Shown: positions 1-7,324, counted from the first letter of the stretch. The stretch is 14,557 bases of DNA from Syntrophorhabdaceae bacterium PtaU1.Bin034 (GCA_002067405.1 MVRP01000092.1:1-14557); one strand, 5' to 3'. A program made the numbers and translations. Notes: a model not told the origin generated them from the letters alone.

Positions 1-396
1 TCGTTCTCCATCGAAGCCAAAAAGATCGGGGTAGTCAGCCAGACCACGCTAGACCAGGAGACACTTGCAGACATAGTAAAATCACTGGCTGAGAGCGCGG
101 GGGAACTGAGAGTTTACAACACCATTTGTGAGAGCACAAATATCAGACGTTCGGAGGCTGTCGACTTGGCCAAAAGGGTTGAAGCCATGGTCGTAGTGGG
201 CGGCAAGAACAGCTCCAACACAACAAAGTTGTACAACACCGTGAAGAAGATTCAGCCACGAAGCTATCATGTAGAGACGGAAGATGAAGTTCAGCCGGAG
301 TGGTTTACCGGTCTAAAAAGAGTCGGCATAGCAGGGGGAGCTTCAACCCCTGATATGATAATCGATAAAGTGGAGAGGCGTGTAAATAATTTTTAG
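1..396 (+). CDS. ispH: 4-hydroxy-3-methylbut-2-enyl diphosphate reductase, C-terminal part (5' end outside window)
   Basis: The frame is open from base 1 to a TAG at 394-396, giving 131 residues of the C-terminal part of IspH/LytB. IspH is the [4Fe-4S] enzyme of the last step of the MEP isoprenoid pathway, making IPP and DMAPP in the cytoplasm. Recognisable family signatures are the SQTT segment near the left edge, NTICEST containing the third cluster-ligating cysteine, VVVGGKNSSNT, and the C-terminal GIAGGASTP substrate-loop motif. The upstream cysteines and the start lie outside the window. rpsA follows after 9 bases in the same reading frame, so the two are surely co-transcribed. The fragment is intact as far as seen. 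Identification is by motif recognition and is secure. Confidence 0.96.
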   Translation, partial: SFSIEAKKIGVVSQTTLDQETLADIVKSLAESAGELRVYNTICESTNIRRSEAVDLAKRVEAMVVVGGKNSSNTTKLYNTVKKIQPRSYHVETEDEVQPEWFTGLKRVGIAGGASTPDMIIDKVERRVNNF

Positions 397-405
397 GGGG
401 AATGC

Positions 406-2127
406 ATGGTAGAGACGGTCGATACCAGCACACAAAAAGATAAAACAATAGAAGAGGAGATGAAAGAACTCTATGAAACCTCTATGAGGAACCTTCAGGA
501 AGGGAACATCATAAAGGGCAGAGTGATCGATATAAACGGTGATACGGTTATCGTCGATGTGGGGCTCAAGTCCGAGGGCAAGGTTTCCATGAGCGAGTTC
601 CTCGACAAATCCGGAACGCCCACGGTGAGTGTCGGTGACGAGGTGGAGGTCATGGTAGTGGGGAGGGAGATCAAGGACGGTCTTCTCTCGCTTTCCAAAC
701 AGCGGGTAGACGGTATCAAGATCTGGCACAGCATAGATAAGGCGTTGGAAGAAGGTACCCCCGTTGAAGGGCCGGTCGTCTCGGAGGTGAAGGGCGGTTT
801 TATTGTTGACATTGGAGTGAGCGCATTTCTTCCCATATCCCAGGTAGATGTTAAGCCGGTGAAGAACCCGGCGTCCTTCATAGGCCGCAATCTGAAATAC
901 AAGGTGATCAAGGTCAACCAGAAAAAGGCAAACGTAATCGTCTCCCGGCGTATGTTGATCGAAGAGGAAAAAGAGCGGAAGAGAGCTGAATTCTGGAAGA
1001 ACGTGAAGGAAGGACAGGTCATTTACGGATTTGTGAAGAGCATTACCGATTACGGTGCATTTATAGATCTCGGCGGCGTTGACGGCTTTCTCTATGTCAA
1101 CGATATCACCTGGGGCAGGATCACCCACCCGAAAGAATACCTCAAGCTCGGCGATGAAGTGAAAGTGAAGATAATGAACGTCGACTTCGAGAAGCACAAG
1201 GTGTCGGTGAGCATAAAGGACCTGAAGGGCGACCCGTGGGCGCGCATCGACGAGAAATACCCGGTCGGCTCAAAGGTTAAGGGAAAGGTCGTGGGCGTTG
1301 TGGAATACGGGGCTTTTGTGGAGCTTGAGCCGGGCCTCGAAGGCCTTCTCCATGTGAGCGAAATGAGCTGGGACAAGAAGATGAGGAACCCCGCCAAGCT
1401 TGTGGCTAAAGGCGATATGCTCGAGCTTCAGGTGCTCGATATCGATAAAGAAAAGAAGAGGATATCTTTGGGCCTCAAGCAACTGAGACCCGATCCCTGG
1501 AAAGAGCTTGCGGAGAAATATCCATCCGGGTCGGTGGTGAAGGGCAAGGTCAAGAATTTCACCGATTTCGGTCTTTTTGTGGGCATGGAGGACGGAATAG
1601 ACGGACTGGTCCATATCTCCGAGATTTCCTGGTCCCGCAGAAAGAACATGGTAGCCGAGAGCTACAAGAAGGGAACGCAGGTCGATGCACTGGTCCTTAA
1701 TATCGACCCTGAACACAAGAAGTTTTCGCTGAGCATAAAGAGACTGAGGGAAGATCCCTGGAAGGGTTTGCCCGAGCGTTACCGGGTGGGTGATACGGTC
1801 GAGGGTTACGTCACGAGTATCACCGATTTCGGTGTCTTTGTGGAGATCGAGGAGGGGATAGAAGGCCTTATTCATCTCTCGGAGATCGACAACGGGAAAG
1901 GAAAGCACCCGTCGGAACTATTCAGTATCGACGACGTGGTGAAAGCCATGGTTATCAACGTGGATGAGAGGGAAAAGAGGATAGGACTTTCAACAAAAGC
2001 CTTGAAAAAGGCGGAGGAGAAGAAAGAGGTTGATTCGTTCTCCAGGGAGGAGACCCGTGCCTTTTCTACCCTTGGCGACTTGCTTGAACCTGCGATGAAA
2101 AAGGACAGCAAAGACAGGGAAGCCTAG
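406..2127 (+). CDS. rpsA: 30S ribosomal protein S1 (six S1 repeats)
   Basis: A 573-residue protein with six S1 (OB-fold) RNA-binding repeats at about residues 32-98, 116-182, 202-271, 288-358, 374-445 and 461-531, then a charged tail. Repeats 3-6 show the canonical pattern, for example ITDYGAFIDLGGVDGFLYVND, VEYGAFVELEPGLEGLLHVSE, FTDFGLFVGMEDGIDGLVHISE and ITDFGVFVEIEEGIEGLIHLSE. Repeats 1-2 are divergent, as is usual for the ribosome-binding part of S1. Length and repeat number match proteobacterial S1, which captures mRNA leaders on the 30S subunit. The start is the ATG behind a GGGGGA stretch just after the ispH stop; an overlapping ATG at 402 is out of frame. Trm112 follows 13 bases downstream. 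Confidence 0.96.
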   Translation: MVETVDTSTQKDKTIEEEMKELYETSMRNLQEGNIIKGRVIDINGDTVIVDVGLKSEGKVSMSEFLDKSGTPTVSVGDEVEVMVVGREIKDGLLSLSKQRVDGIKIWHSIDKALEEGTPVEGPVVSEVKGGFIVDIGVSAFLPISQVDVKPVKNPASFIGRNLKYKVIKVNQKKANVIVSRRMLIEEEKERKRAEFWKNVKEGQVIYGFVKSITDYGAFIDLGGVDGFLYVNDITWGRITHPKEYLKLGDEVKVKIMNVDFEKHKVSVSIKDLKGDPWARIDEKYPVGSKVKGKVVGVVEYGAFVELEPGLEGLLHVSEMSWDKKMRNPAKLVAKGDMLELQVLDIDKEKKRISLGLKQLRPDPWKELAEKYPSGSVVKGKVKNFTDFGLFVGMEDGIDGLVHISEISWSRRKNMVAESYKKGTQVDALVLNIDPEHKKFSLSIKRLREDPWKGLPERYRVGDTVEGYVTSITDFGVFVEIEEGIEGLIHLSEIDNGKGKHPSELFSIDDVVKAMVINVDEREKRIGLSTKALKKAEEKKEVDSFSREETRAFSTLGDLLEPAMKKDSKDREA

Positions 2128-2140
2128 ACCGGAGGTTATC

Positions 2141-2314
2141 ATGCCTTTAAAAAAAGAGTTGCTTGACATTCTCTGCTGCCCGAAGTGCAAGGGAGATATC
2201 GAACTGGCCAATTCGGGAGACGGGTTGATCTGCAATCAATGCAAGCTGCTGTATCCCATAAAAGATGATATCCCCATAATGCTCATCGATGAGGCTATCC
2301 CCATAAAGAAGTAG
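2141..2314 (+). CDS. Trm112/YcaR-family small zinc-ribbon protein
   Basis: A 57-residue ORF with a good GGAGG site at 2131-2135. It begins MPLKKELLDILCCPKCKGDI and has the hallmark order of the Trm112p/YcaR (UPF0434) family: LLDIL, CPKC at residues 13-16, a second pair CNQC at 31-34, then LLYPIKDDIPIML. The four cysteines probably bind zinc. Family members activate methyltransferases in eukaryotes and archaea. In proteobacteria the gene often sits near lipid A genes such as lpxK and kdsB, and the role there is not settled. Here it is directly upstream of an LpxL-type gene, which fits that association. Family assignment is firm, function is not. Confidence 0.9.
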   Translation: MPLKKELLDILCCPKCKGDIELANSGDGLICNQCKLLYPIKDDIPIMLIDEAIPIKK

Positions 2315-2323
2315 CTTCCCGCA

Positions 2324-3205
2324 GTGGGCGATTTTCTGCTTATCTCTTTAACAAAAACCTTTCAGCAAGTCCTTCGCGTGCTTCCTGAAAGGTTTTGCTG
2401 TCTGAAAGGCGTTGCCTTGGGCAGGCTCGGCTATGTTCTCCTTGGCAAGAGGCGCCGCGTTGCAATCGAGAACGCCCGGAGGATTTCGCCCGGGATTTCG
2501 CGATCCGAGGCAAAGGCAACAGCCCGTCAGTGCTTTGAAAATCTTGGTGTTAATTTCCTTGAAAGCCTTCTCTTCCCTTACATAAAAAAGGAAGAGTACA
2601 GCCAAAGGTTCCGGTTGGAAACGCGGGGCAACGTGGAGGGCCTGCTCAAGGCAAACAGAGGCGCCCTTGCCCTCGGGTTTCACTATTCCAATTGGGAAAT
2701 AACAGGCATTGCTTCATTCCTGCTTGGCCGGGAAATCATTGCCCTTGCCAGGCCGCTAAAGGGCCATGCCCGTTTGAATCGATTTCTCAACTCACTTCGC
2801 GGTTCAACGGGCCTCACCATTATCCCGAACAAGGATACCGCGCGGGATGTGCTGCGGCTGCTCCAGGAAAATCGGATAGTGGCCTTTCTCGGGGACCAGA
2901 GGGAGAAACGGTCAAAGGGTGTGTGGGTGGACCTTTTTGGGCAAAAGGTGCCGACTTCAAAAGGCATCGTAATGATCGCAATGAAGACCGGTGCACCTGT
3001 TATCCCCATCTATGCCCGCCGGGATGGGTTTCTACGTTATACCATAGTCTACAACGAGCCTATAGACATCGAGAGAAAGGGCGCTCCCATGGATGAGCTT
3101 ATCGCCAGGAACGCGAGAAGAATAAACGCGTTTCTGGAAGGAATCGTAGCTGAAAATCCTTCGGAATGGTTCCTCGTCCACCGTCGCTTCGGGCGCGACA
3201 CATAA
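2324..3205 (+). CDS. LpxL/HtrB-family lipid A acyltransferase
   Basis: A 293-residue protein of the lysophospholipid acyltransferase superfamily, LpxL/LpxM (HtrB) branch. These membrane-associated enzymes add secondary acyl chains to Kdo2-lipid IVA or related precursors at the inner membrane. Visible signatures are the catalytic HX4E motif, H120-YSNW-E125, then FLGDQ near 188-192, a GAPVIPIYARR strand at about 223-232, and the C-terminal EWFLVHRRFG typical of LpxL. The GTG start 9 bases after the Trm112 stop is chosen because it precedes the N-terminal helix region; its ribosome site is weak, so initiation may be coupled to Trm112. The protein is slightly shorter than E. coli LpxL (about 306 residues). 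The substrate cannot be assigned from sequence. Confidence 0.9.
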   Translation: MGDFLLISLTKTFQQVLRVLPERFCCLKGVALGRLGYVLLGKRRRVAIENARRISPGISRSEAKATARQCFENLGVNFLESLLFPYIKKEEYSQRFRLETRGNVEGLLKANRGALALGFHYSNWEITGIASFLLGREIIALARPLKGHARLNRFLNSLRGSTGLTIIPNKDTARDVLRLLQENRIVAFLGDQREKRSKGVWVDLFGQKVPTSKGIVMIAMKTGAPVIPIYARRDGFLRYTIVYNEPIDIERKGAPMDELIARNARRINAFLEGIVAENPSEWFLVHRRFGRDT

Positions 3206-3356
3206 TATCGGGGCTAAAAAAAGCGGTAGCAGCAGCCGGATTTCACTTGAGGAAAAACTGATGGGGCAGCCTCCCTATAAGCCTTGGCTATTCCTTCGAC
3301 CGTCTGCTTGGCATAAAAGCGAAGGGGATAGTGATTTCCCCCGCCCCCCCCAGACA
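3206..3356. other. Intergenic gap between convergent genes
   Basis: No supported gene. The gap separates the convergent acyltransferase and hemerythrin genes. It holds a short inverted repeat, GGGGA at 3324-3328 with TCCCC at 3337-3341. Read on the minus strand this is followed by TTCGCTTTT, so it could be a weak terminator for the hemerythrin gene. A run of C residues lies at its right edge. A plus-strand frame crosses the gap into the hemerythrin antisense, but it has no ribosome site and no recognisable family. Confidence 0.4.
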
Positions 3357-3905
3357 TCAGCTTTCGGCCAGTCTCCGCGCAACCTCCTCGTACTTCTCGT
3401 AGCCGCCGTGTCCCATCTCCTTGAGCTCGATCTTCCTGAACACCTCTATCAGGGCTCGCTGATCATCCGTGGTGAGGATCCGATCCGTGAGCGTATAGAG
3501 CGATTGGTCTTCCTTCACGATATGGTCCTGGATAAGGGTGACATAGCCCAAAAGATTCTTCTCTATGGCGTCAAAATCAGGCAGCATCCCTTCAGCCTTC
3601 ACGCGGGACAGGCTCTCCACGGTTGCCTTCAGCCTTCTCCTCTCCTCTTCGTGTTCCTGAAGCAGCACGGTAACAAGGGACAACACCGCCTCTTTGTCGC
3701 GGTCCGTCATCTTCTTGAAGTAATGCTTTTCTTCTTTCGTGTGATGACACCTGTCAATGAAATTGATGAAAAAATCTATCATTTCCGCCATGTACGGCCG
3801 ATCTACCCTTCCCGCAGCCTTCCATTCGGCTATTTTTCGCTCAGCCGCTCCCAGCACCATCAATATTGTTTTATGCTCGTGTTTAAGCTCGTCTGCCGGT
3901 GACAT
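3357..3905 (-). CDS. Hemerythrin-like HHE-domain protein
   Basis: A 182-residue, mostly helical protein of the hemerythrin HHE cation-binding family, which holds a non-haem di-iron centre. Candidate ligands fall in the expected four-helix order: HEH at 9-11, HHTKEE at 54-59, EHEEE around 84-88 and DHIVKE at 127-132. No signal peptide or membrane helix is seen, so it is probably cytoplasmic. Such proteins bind oxygen or act in oxygen or nitrosative stress responses, plausible for an anaerobe. It has a strong ribosome site (GGAGGAG) just upstream on the minus strand and follows the lipoprotein gene by 83 bases. The long plus-strand frame over the same bases is its antisense shadow. Family assignment is strong, the precise role is unknown. 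Confidence 0.92.
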   Translation of the reverse strand: MSPADELKHEHKTILMVLGAAERKIAEWKAAGRVDRPYMAEMIDFFINFIDRCHHTKEEKHYFKKMTDRDKEAVLSLVTVLLQEHEEERRRLKATVESLSRVKAEGMLPDFDAIEKNLLGYVTLIQDHIVKEDQSLYTLTDRILTTDDQRALIEVFRKIELKEMGHGGYEKYEEVARRLAES

Positions 3906-3933
3906 ATACTTCTCCTCCTACCTCGTTCAAAAT

Positions 3934-3950
3934 TGGACATCCAGCGTCCA
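3934..3950 (-). terminator. Possible weak terminator or attenuator after the lipoprotein gene
   Basis: On the minus strand TGGAC and GTCCA form a 5-bp stem around a 7-base loop, followed by ATTTTG. The stem is short and the T run only four long, and it lies between two same-strand genes, so partial termination is the most I would claim. Confidence 0.28.
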
Positions 3951-3988
3951 CTTAAAAGGATGCCTGTCTTTCGCCTGCTGCCGATCTC

Positions 3989-4582
3989 TCACTTGCTTAT
4001 AGAAGTCTCCACCTCATCATCGTATACCGTAAAAACCGTTTCCCGCAAATCCCTCGAATACGGTGTCTGTACCGTACAGGAAACCCTGTAATTGCCCTTC
4101 TCCGAATACGGAGGCAGGTAGAGTGGCACACTCGACCGGTACGTCCCTCCCTTTCTTTCCGTTTCGATCCGGGAGCTCTCCCATATCTTGTTCTTGAACC
4201 ATGTCTCGAGGGTTTCAGTTACTTTTACGGGCTTATCGGAATGGGTCAAAACCGCATAGGTCAACATTACTATGACGTGCTGACCTGCCCTGGCTGTTCT
4301 GGGCCTTACTTCGGCCGTTTCGATTCTGGCTGTTGTCCCGTGGTCATAGAAATACCCGAAGACCTTATTCGTCTCGTCCCGAGACCTGATTGAGACCGTT
4401 TTAGGGCCCACCCTGGGAGTGGCAATGCCTGACCGGTCACTCGGCAATATCGGCTTGCGACCGGCTTCCTCCGAAACCGGCACGGCCGGCCGTTCTCTGC
4501 TCATCAGCGCACACGAAACGAAAACAAACACGAGGACAGGCAGCATAACCAGAACCAGAAGCCCCTTCACTGGTCCCTTCAT
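3989..4582 (-). CDS. Putative lipoprotein with C-terminal beta (Ig-like) domain
   Basis: A 197-residue protein with a hydrophobic leader (residues 7-23) ending in FVSC, so Cys24 is the likely lipidation site. A low-complexity linker (25-70) follows, then a beta-rich region at about 85-187. Its ATG overlaps the TGA of the upstream kinase gene in an ATGA arrangement (4579-4582), implying translational coupling with the LPS kinase. The C-terminal region (KVTET at 120-124, YLPPYSEKGNYRVSCTV at 155-171) resembles the C-terminal domain of the glycine-zipper lipoprotein at 7325-8080. I recognise no named family. A periplasm-facing accessory of the envelope is the most that can be inferred. The -3 lipobox residue is F rather than L, which lowers certainty slightly. 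Confidence 0.75.
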   Translation of the reverse strand: MKGPVKGLLVLVMLPVLVFVFVSCALMSRERPAVPVSEEAGRKPILPSDRSGIATPRVGPKTVSIRSRDETNKVFGYFYDHGTTARIETAEVRPRTARAGQHVIVMLTYAVLTHSDKPVKVTETLETWFKNKIWESSRIETERKGGTYRSSVPLYLPPYSEKGNYRVSCTVQTPYSRDLRETVFTVYDDEVETSISK

Positions 4583-5373
4583 TGCCTTGCCCCGTAAAGA
4601 ACCGACTCCATGAACCAGCCTGCGCGATGCAGGTATCCCCGTGTTTTCTCTTCCCCTTCCATTGTCCTTGCCATATCTACGCCGGAGAGCCTGGCGTAAA
4701 TCCGCAAGAACAATGCCTTCTCCATTCTGCCCACGGCCAGTTGACCCCGTCTCTCCATTTTTTCGACAAATCGGCCCAGTCTCCGGAACATACGCCTCAT
4801 GTCCCCGGGGCTAATAGTTTTCCTGCGGGCCCTGTCAAAGTCAAGCAAGATCAATTCGTTTTCTCTCGTTACGAGCACATTTCTCAGGTGGAGGTCAGGG
4901 TGATACACGCCCTCTTTTTCAAGCTGCCACATGAGGCGAGCGAGCTTCCGCACTATCCTCAGCCTCTGTCTCCTTCCCGATTGTTGCAGATATTCGAGAA
5001 AACTGATCGTATCTTCCTCAAACACGGTAACAAGGTATAATCTCCTGAAAAAAGGCAGTTTTTCAACAATCCCGGCAAAGGGGACAACGACCGGGAACCC
5101 TTTGTCCCGAAGATAGACAAGGATCTCCGCTTCGGCAGTTACCCGTCCCTGATTCAAGAACAGGTCCCTGGTAAGAGCCCTGAAAAGGCCGCCGTGCAGG
5201 TATTTCCGCACAGCCAACCTGAGCCCCCTCGTCTCGATCAGCCTTATTCCCCCTCTTCCCTTACCCGCGACTATCGGAGAATCGGAAAGCCGTCGCACCA
5301 GGGAGGCGGGATCCACAAAAAACGAATAATAGAAGAGGGTGAACCTCCTCCACTGCTTTTTGATGACGGCCAT
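4579..5373 (-). CDS. Lipopolysaccharide (Kdo/WaaP-type) kinase family protein
   Basis: A 264-residue protein with the protein-kinase-like fold of the Kdo kinase/WaaP/InaA group. RKYLHGGLFRALTRD at about 56-70 parallels the RHYRRGG motif of KdkA and supplies the ATP-binding Lys57. TAEAEIL at 79-85 carries the conserved Glu. The catalytic loop is H158-PDLHLRN165 and the metal-binding strand LLDFD is at 176-180. All key residues are present, so it should be active. Such enzymes phosphorylate Kdo or core heptose on the cytoplasmic face before LPS export. The start is the ATG at 5373-5371; its ribosome site is weak. It is the first gene of the minus-strand cluster. KdkA itself is the best guess, but the sugar substrate cannot be fixed. 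Confidence 0.85.
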   Translation of the reverse strand: MAVIKKQWRRFTLFYYSFFVDPASLVRRLSDSPIVAGKGRGGIRLIETRGLRLAVRKYLHGGLFRALTRDLFLNQGRVTAEAEILVYLRDKGFPVVVPFAGIVEKLPFFRRLYLVTVFEEDTISFLEYLQQSGRRQRLRIVRKLARLMWQLEKEGVYHPDLHLRNVLVTRENELILLDFDRARRKTISPGDMRRMFRRLGRFVEKMERRGQLAVGRMEKALFLRIYARLSGVDMARTMEGEEKTRGYLHRAGWFMESVLYGARQ

Positions 5374-5524
5374 TTCAGCTACAGTCTAACTAATCCGGGT
5401 CATTTTTTCCATCAGACCGGAAAGTGGGAAAAGTGAAAGACGATTTCTGTTGACAGGCCGCCGGTTCCTGTGGGAAAAAGAATGCGGCTGCAACTCGGAG
5501 AATATCAAAAGAGGTTTTGATCCA

Positions 5525-5938
5525 ATGGCTTACAAGCTTCCTTCTGCCGATGCATATTACCCCCGTCCTAACCGGGCCAACCACAAACCCAACCTTGACC
5601 TGTCTCCGGACAAGGAGTATCAGGATATCGGCTGGAGCGGCGGCAAGCTGAGCGACGGACGCCCTTTTCGGGTAGAATATTGGTGCTGGGAAGGGGTTTC
5701 GGTCCTCACTTACTTCATGTCGACAAAAGGCATCGAAAACGCAACGGACAACTATTTCAGAGAACTCCTGGTCGATGAAGGCCTGCTCACCTTTGCGAAA
5801 CAACCTACATTAAGGGCGAAAAAGGTCAAGGACGCATCCGGAAACGAGATGTGGTCGATAAACGTTGCGGTAGGCGATTATGATGAGCTCTTCGTGAAAG
5901 AGACGCTTTTCATCAGGCATTACAGGCAGCTGGAATAG
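5525..5938 (+). CDS. Small conserved-looking hypothetical protein (137 aa)
   Basis: I do not recognise this protein. The ATG at 5525 has an AGAGG ribosome site about 10 bases upstream; the frame stays open further upstream but without a better start. It has no signal peptide, no membrane segment and no cysteine motif (one Cys only). It is rich in aromatic residues (YYPRP, GWSGG, FRVEYWCWEG, FIRHYRQLE), and the middle (RPFRVEYWCWEGVSVLTYFM) looks like two beta strands. It is transcribed away from the LPS kinase, from a 151-base divergent gap that must contain promoters for both directions. A likely hairpin terminator follows. The minus-strand frame across it (5390-5803) is a shadow. Confidence 0.7.
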   Translation: MAYKLPSADAYYPRPNRANHKPNLDLSPDKEYQDIGWSGGKLSDGRPFRVEYWCWEGVSVLTYFMSTKGIENATDNYFRELLVDEGLLTFAKQPTLRAKKVKDASGNEMWSINVAVGDYDELFVKETLFIRHYRQLE

Positions 5939-5948
5939 ATCGAGGATC

Positions 5949-5980
5949 GAGGCGTAGCTCCCGGGGAAGACCTCTTTTTT
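5949..5980 (+). terminator. Probable rho-independent terminator after the 137-aa gene
   Basis: GAGG (5949-5952) can pair with CCTC (5971-5974), with an inner TCC/GGA pairing, and the hairpin is followed directly by six T residues. The stem is interrupted, so this is a moderate candidate. Its position 10 bases past the stop codon supports it. Confidence 0.42.
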
Positions 5981-6254
5981 GTTTGGCCCTGAAAAGGAGG
6001 GTCGGGTAACGGGTCGCCTTCCCTACACTGTATCCAAGCACAAGGAAAGAATGCCGGCCGTGGATGATTATGACATCCCTCGCTTCGAGCATGATCTCCC
6101 ACGTGTTCTTCCGGTCTTTGACCGATGAATTCGTTCACACGAACTCAAAAACCGCTTTACGGTACGCCGGCGAGCCGAAAGCCCGTGAGAGCGGACAGGT
6201 AGTTTTCCCTTGCCTTCAGGCTTCCTTCAAGGGTGCGCATCTCTTTGATTTTTC

Positions 6255-6282
6255 TTGACTTTGTCCGCTTTTCGAATTAAAT
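6255..6282 (+). promoter_or_regulatory. Candidate sigma70-type promoter embedded in the inverted repeat
   Basis: TTGACT at 6255-6260 and TTAAAT at 6277-6282 are separated by 16 bases. The -35 element matches the consensus at five of six positions and the -10 at four. The left repeat arm overlaps the -35 box and the right arm covers the predicted start point, which would give a repressible promoter reading towards the caspase operon with a leader of about 120 bases. This is a visual match only. Confidence 0.3.
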
Positions 6283-6300
6283 ACTATGCGGACAAAGTCA
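6256..6300. repeat. Perfect 13-bp inverted repeat with 19-base spacer
   Basis: The left arm TGACTTTGTCCGC is at 6256-6268 and the right arm GCGGACAAAGTCA at 6288-6300, an exact reverse complement. The 19-base spacer is AT-rich. Neither side has a T run of terminator quality. The symmetric layout around an AT-rich core is what one expects of a dimeric repressor operator, or of the ends of a very small mobile element. It lies 111 bases upstream of the DUF4384 gene and only 16 bases from a short minus-strand ORF start. Confidence 0.85.
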
Positions 6301-6397
6301 TACCTTAGTTCACACATCATGAGTCCGGCTCCATTGCGACGCTGCATACAACAGGTCGCAGGGGCATAATAGTTTCATCAAAAATTTATCGCTTCAA

Positions 6398-6404
6398 GAG
6401 GAGG
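6398..6404 (+). promoter_or_regulatory. Ribosome binding site that fixes the DUF4384 gene start
   Basis: GAGGAGG ends 6 bases before the ATG at 6411. A TTG at 6405 is in frame but directly abuts this site, so the ATG is preferred. Confidence 0.8.
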
Positions 6405-6410
6405 TTGTGC

Positions 6411-7313
6411 ATGCGCAGGAACCACTTATCGGTTGTTCTGGCCGGCAGCGGAATTTTCGCACTACTTATTATTGTTTTCCTGATTGCTTTTCTGCCCTTT
6501 ACGGTAAATGCAGCAGGAGCGCCGAAGGGAGCCAAGGCCATCTTCGACAGTGGAGAGGGCTCGACGGTGAGAATGTCTTCAGGCCCTGCAACTCCGGCCC
6601 CTACAACAACTGCCAGAGCGCCCCAGACAGAGAAATACGTAGGCATCTCCTACAAGCTCGCGTTGGTCAAACCAAACGGGGATTTTACCATTGTTCCCAA
6701 GAGCCATACCTTCAGGTCGGGTGACAGGGTGCGTCTCCTGGTCAGGACAAATAAGCCCGGCTACCTCACGATCATGAATGTCGGCCCTTCAGGGAACACG
6801 ACCGTGCTTTTTAACGATGTAATCGAGGCCCGTACGATTTATGAAATTCCGCGAAACACGAATTTCAAGTTCGTGGGTGCGCCGGGAACGGAGAAAGTCC
6901 TGATCATGCTCTCGGCAAATCCGAATCCCATGGGTGCTCCCGCAACGACGACAACGGTCGCTCAGGCTCTGCCCGCACAGTTGCCGCCGCCGTCCGAAGG
7001 TGCTCCACTGCCCCCGACTTCGGCTCCTCTTCCTCCTCCCCCCACTCCTGTTGCCGACGCAGGGAGTAGTCTTCCTCCGCCTCCTCCCATGATGCTTGCC
7101 TCTCTCGAGGGTTCAAAGGACATTGTGCTCGAAGACGACATGAAGACGGGCTATGCGGTTATTTCGCCGAAAAGCGGCTGGAAGCCGGCGAAGAAAGGCA
7201 CCAAGGACATTGTGCTCGAATCGGCAGGCGGCGAAAACTACGGAGTAGTCCCTGTATCCGTCATGGAAGACGGCGGCATTCTCACGCTCGACGTCAAGTT
7301 AAAACACAGATAG
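6411..7313 (+). CDS. Exported DUF4384-type protein with proline-rich linker and KDIVLE repeats
   Basis: A 300-residue protein, first gene of a four-gene operon. Residues 1-34 form a signal peptide or N-terminal anchor (MRRNHL, a long hydrophobic run, possible cleavage after VNA34). Residues about 76-172 match my recollection of the DUF4384 pattern: an exposed strand with FRSGDRVRLLVRTNKPGYLTI, then GNTTVLFND and a late VLIMLSANPNP strand. DUF4384 often occurs with or fused to caspase-like C14 peptidases, and here the peptidase is two genes downstream. Residues 188-226 are a Pro/Ala linker. The C-terminal part has two copies of KDIVLE (236-241 and 265-270), each followed by a GY or NYG segment; the same peptide recurs in the peptidase. 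A likely role is a periplasmic partner or substrate of the peptidase. The exact function is unknown. Confidence 0.82.
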   Translation: MRRNHLSVVLAGSGIFALLIIVFLIAFLPFTVNAAGAPKGAKAIFDSGEGSTVRMSSGPATPAPTTTARAPQTEKYVGISYKLALVKPNGDFTIVPKSHTFRSGDRVRLLVRTNKPGYLTIMNVGPSGNTTVLFNDVIEARTIYEIPRNTNFKFVGAPGTEKVLIMLSANPNPMGAPATTTTVAQALPAQLPPPSEGAPLPPTSAPLPPPPTPVADAGSSLPPPPPMMLASLEGSKDIVLEDDMKTGYAVISPKSGWKPAKKGTKDIVLESAGGENYGVVPVSVMEDGGILTLDVKLKHR

Positions 7314-7324
7314 GAGGCCGTTTC

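Larger units (their letters stand above)
5939..6410. other. 472-base non-coding region between the 137-aa gene and the caspase operon
   Basis: Contents in order: a probable terminator (5949-5980); about 270 bases with no supported gene; a perfect 13-bp inverted repeat (6256-6300); a 6-bp inverted repeat TGCGAC (6335-6340) / GTCGCA (6355-6360); a CATAAT hexamer (6365-6370); and the ribosome site of the next gene. On the minus strand a 27-codon frame (6240-6157, start MRTLEGSLKARENYL) sits just beyond the large inverted repeat. After its stop other minus-strand frames carry protein-like text, so a decayed gene is possible but unproven. Confidence 0.5.

Noticed and set aside
343..1197. 284-codon minus-strand frame over ispH/rpsA
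   Set aside because: Antisense to well-conserved S1 repeats; no family, no ribosome site.
1270..1908. 212-codon minus-strand frame inside rpsA
   Set aside because: Its apparent internal repeats merely mirror the S1 repeats of the sense strand.
3261..3902. 213-codon plus-strand frame
   Set aside because: Antisense to the hemerythrin gene, which has all its metal-ligand motifs and a strong ribosome site on the minus strand.
6157..6240. Resemblance of the minus-strand start MRTLEGSLKAR to the N-terminus of lumazine synthase (RibH)
   Set aside because: Only the first few residues are similar; the following RibH motifs are not found in any frame, so I treat it as chance.
6256..6300. Inverted repeat as a CRISPR repeat or integrase attachment site
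   Set aside because: Only one copy is present and no integrase, recombinase or cas gene is in the window.
6335..6370. TGCGAC/GTCGCA inverted repeat and CATAAT as a second promoter for the caspase operon
   Set aside because: CATAAT has no acceptable -35 hexamer at 16-18 bases spacing, and 6-bp arms with a 14-base loop are not rare. Too weak to annotate as a promoter.
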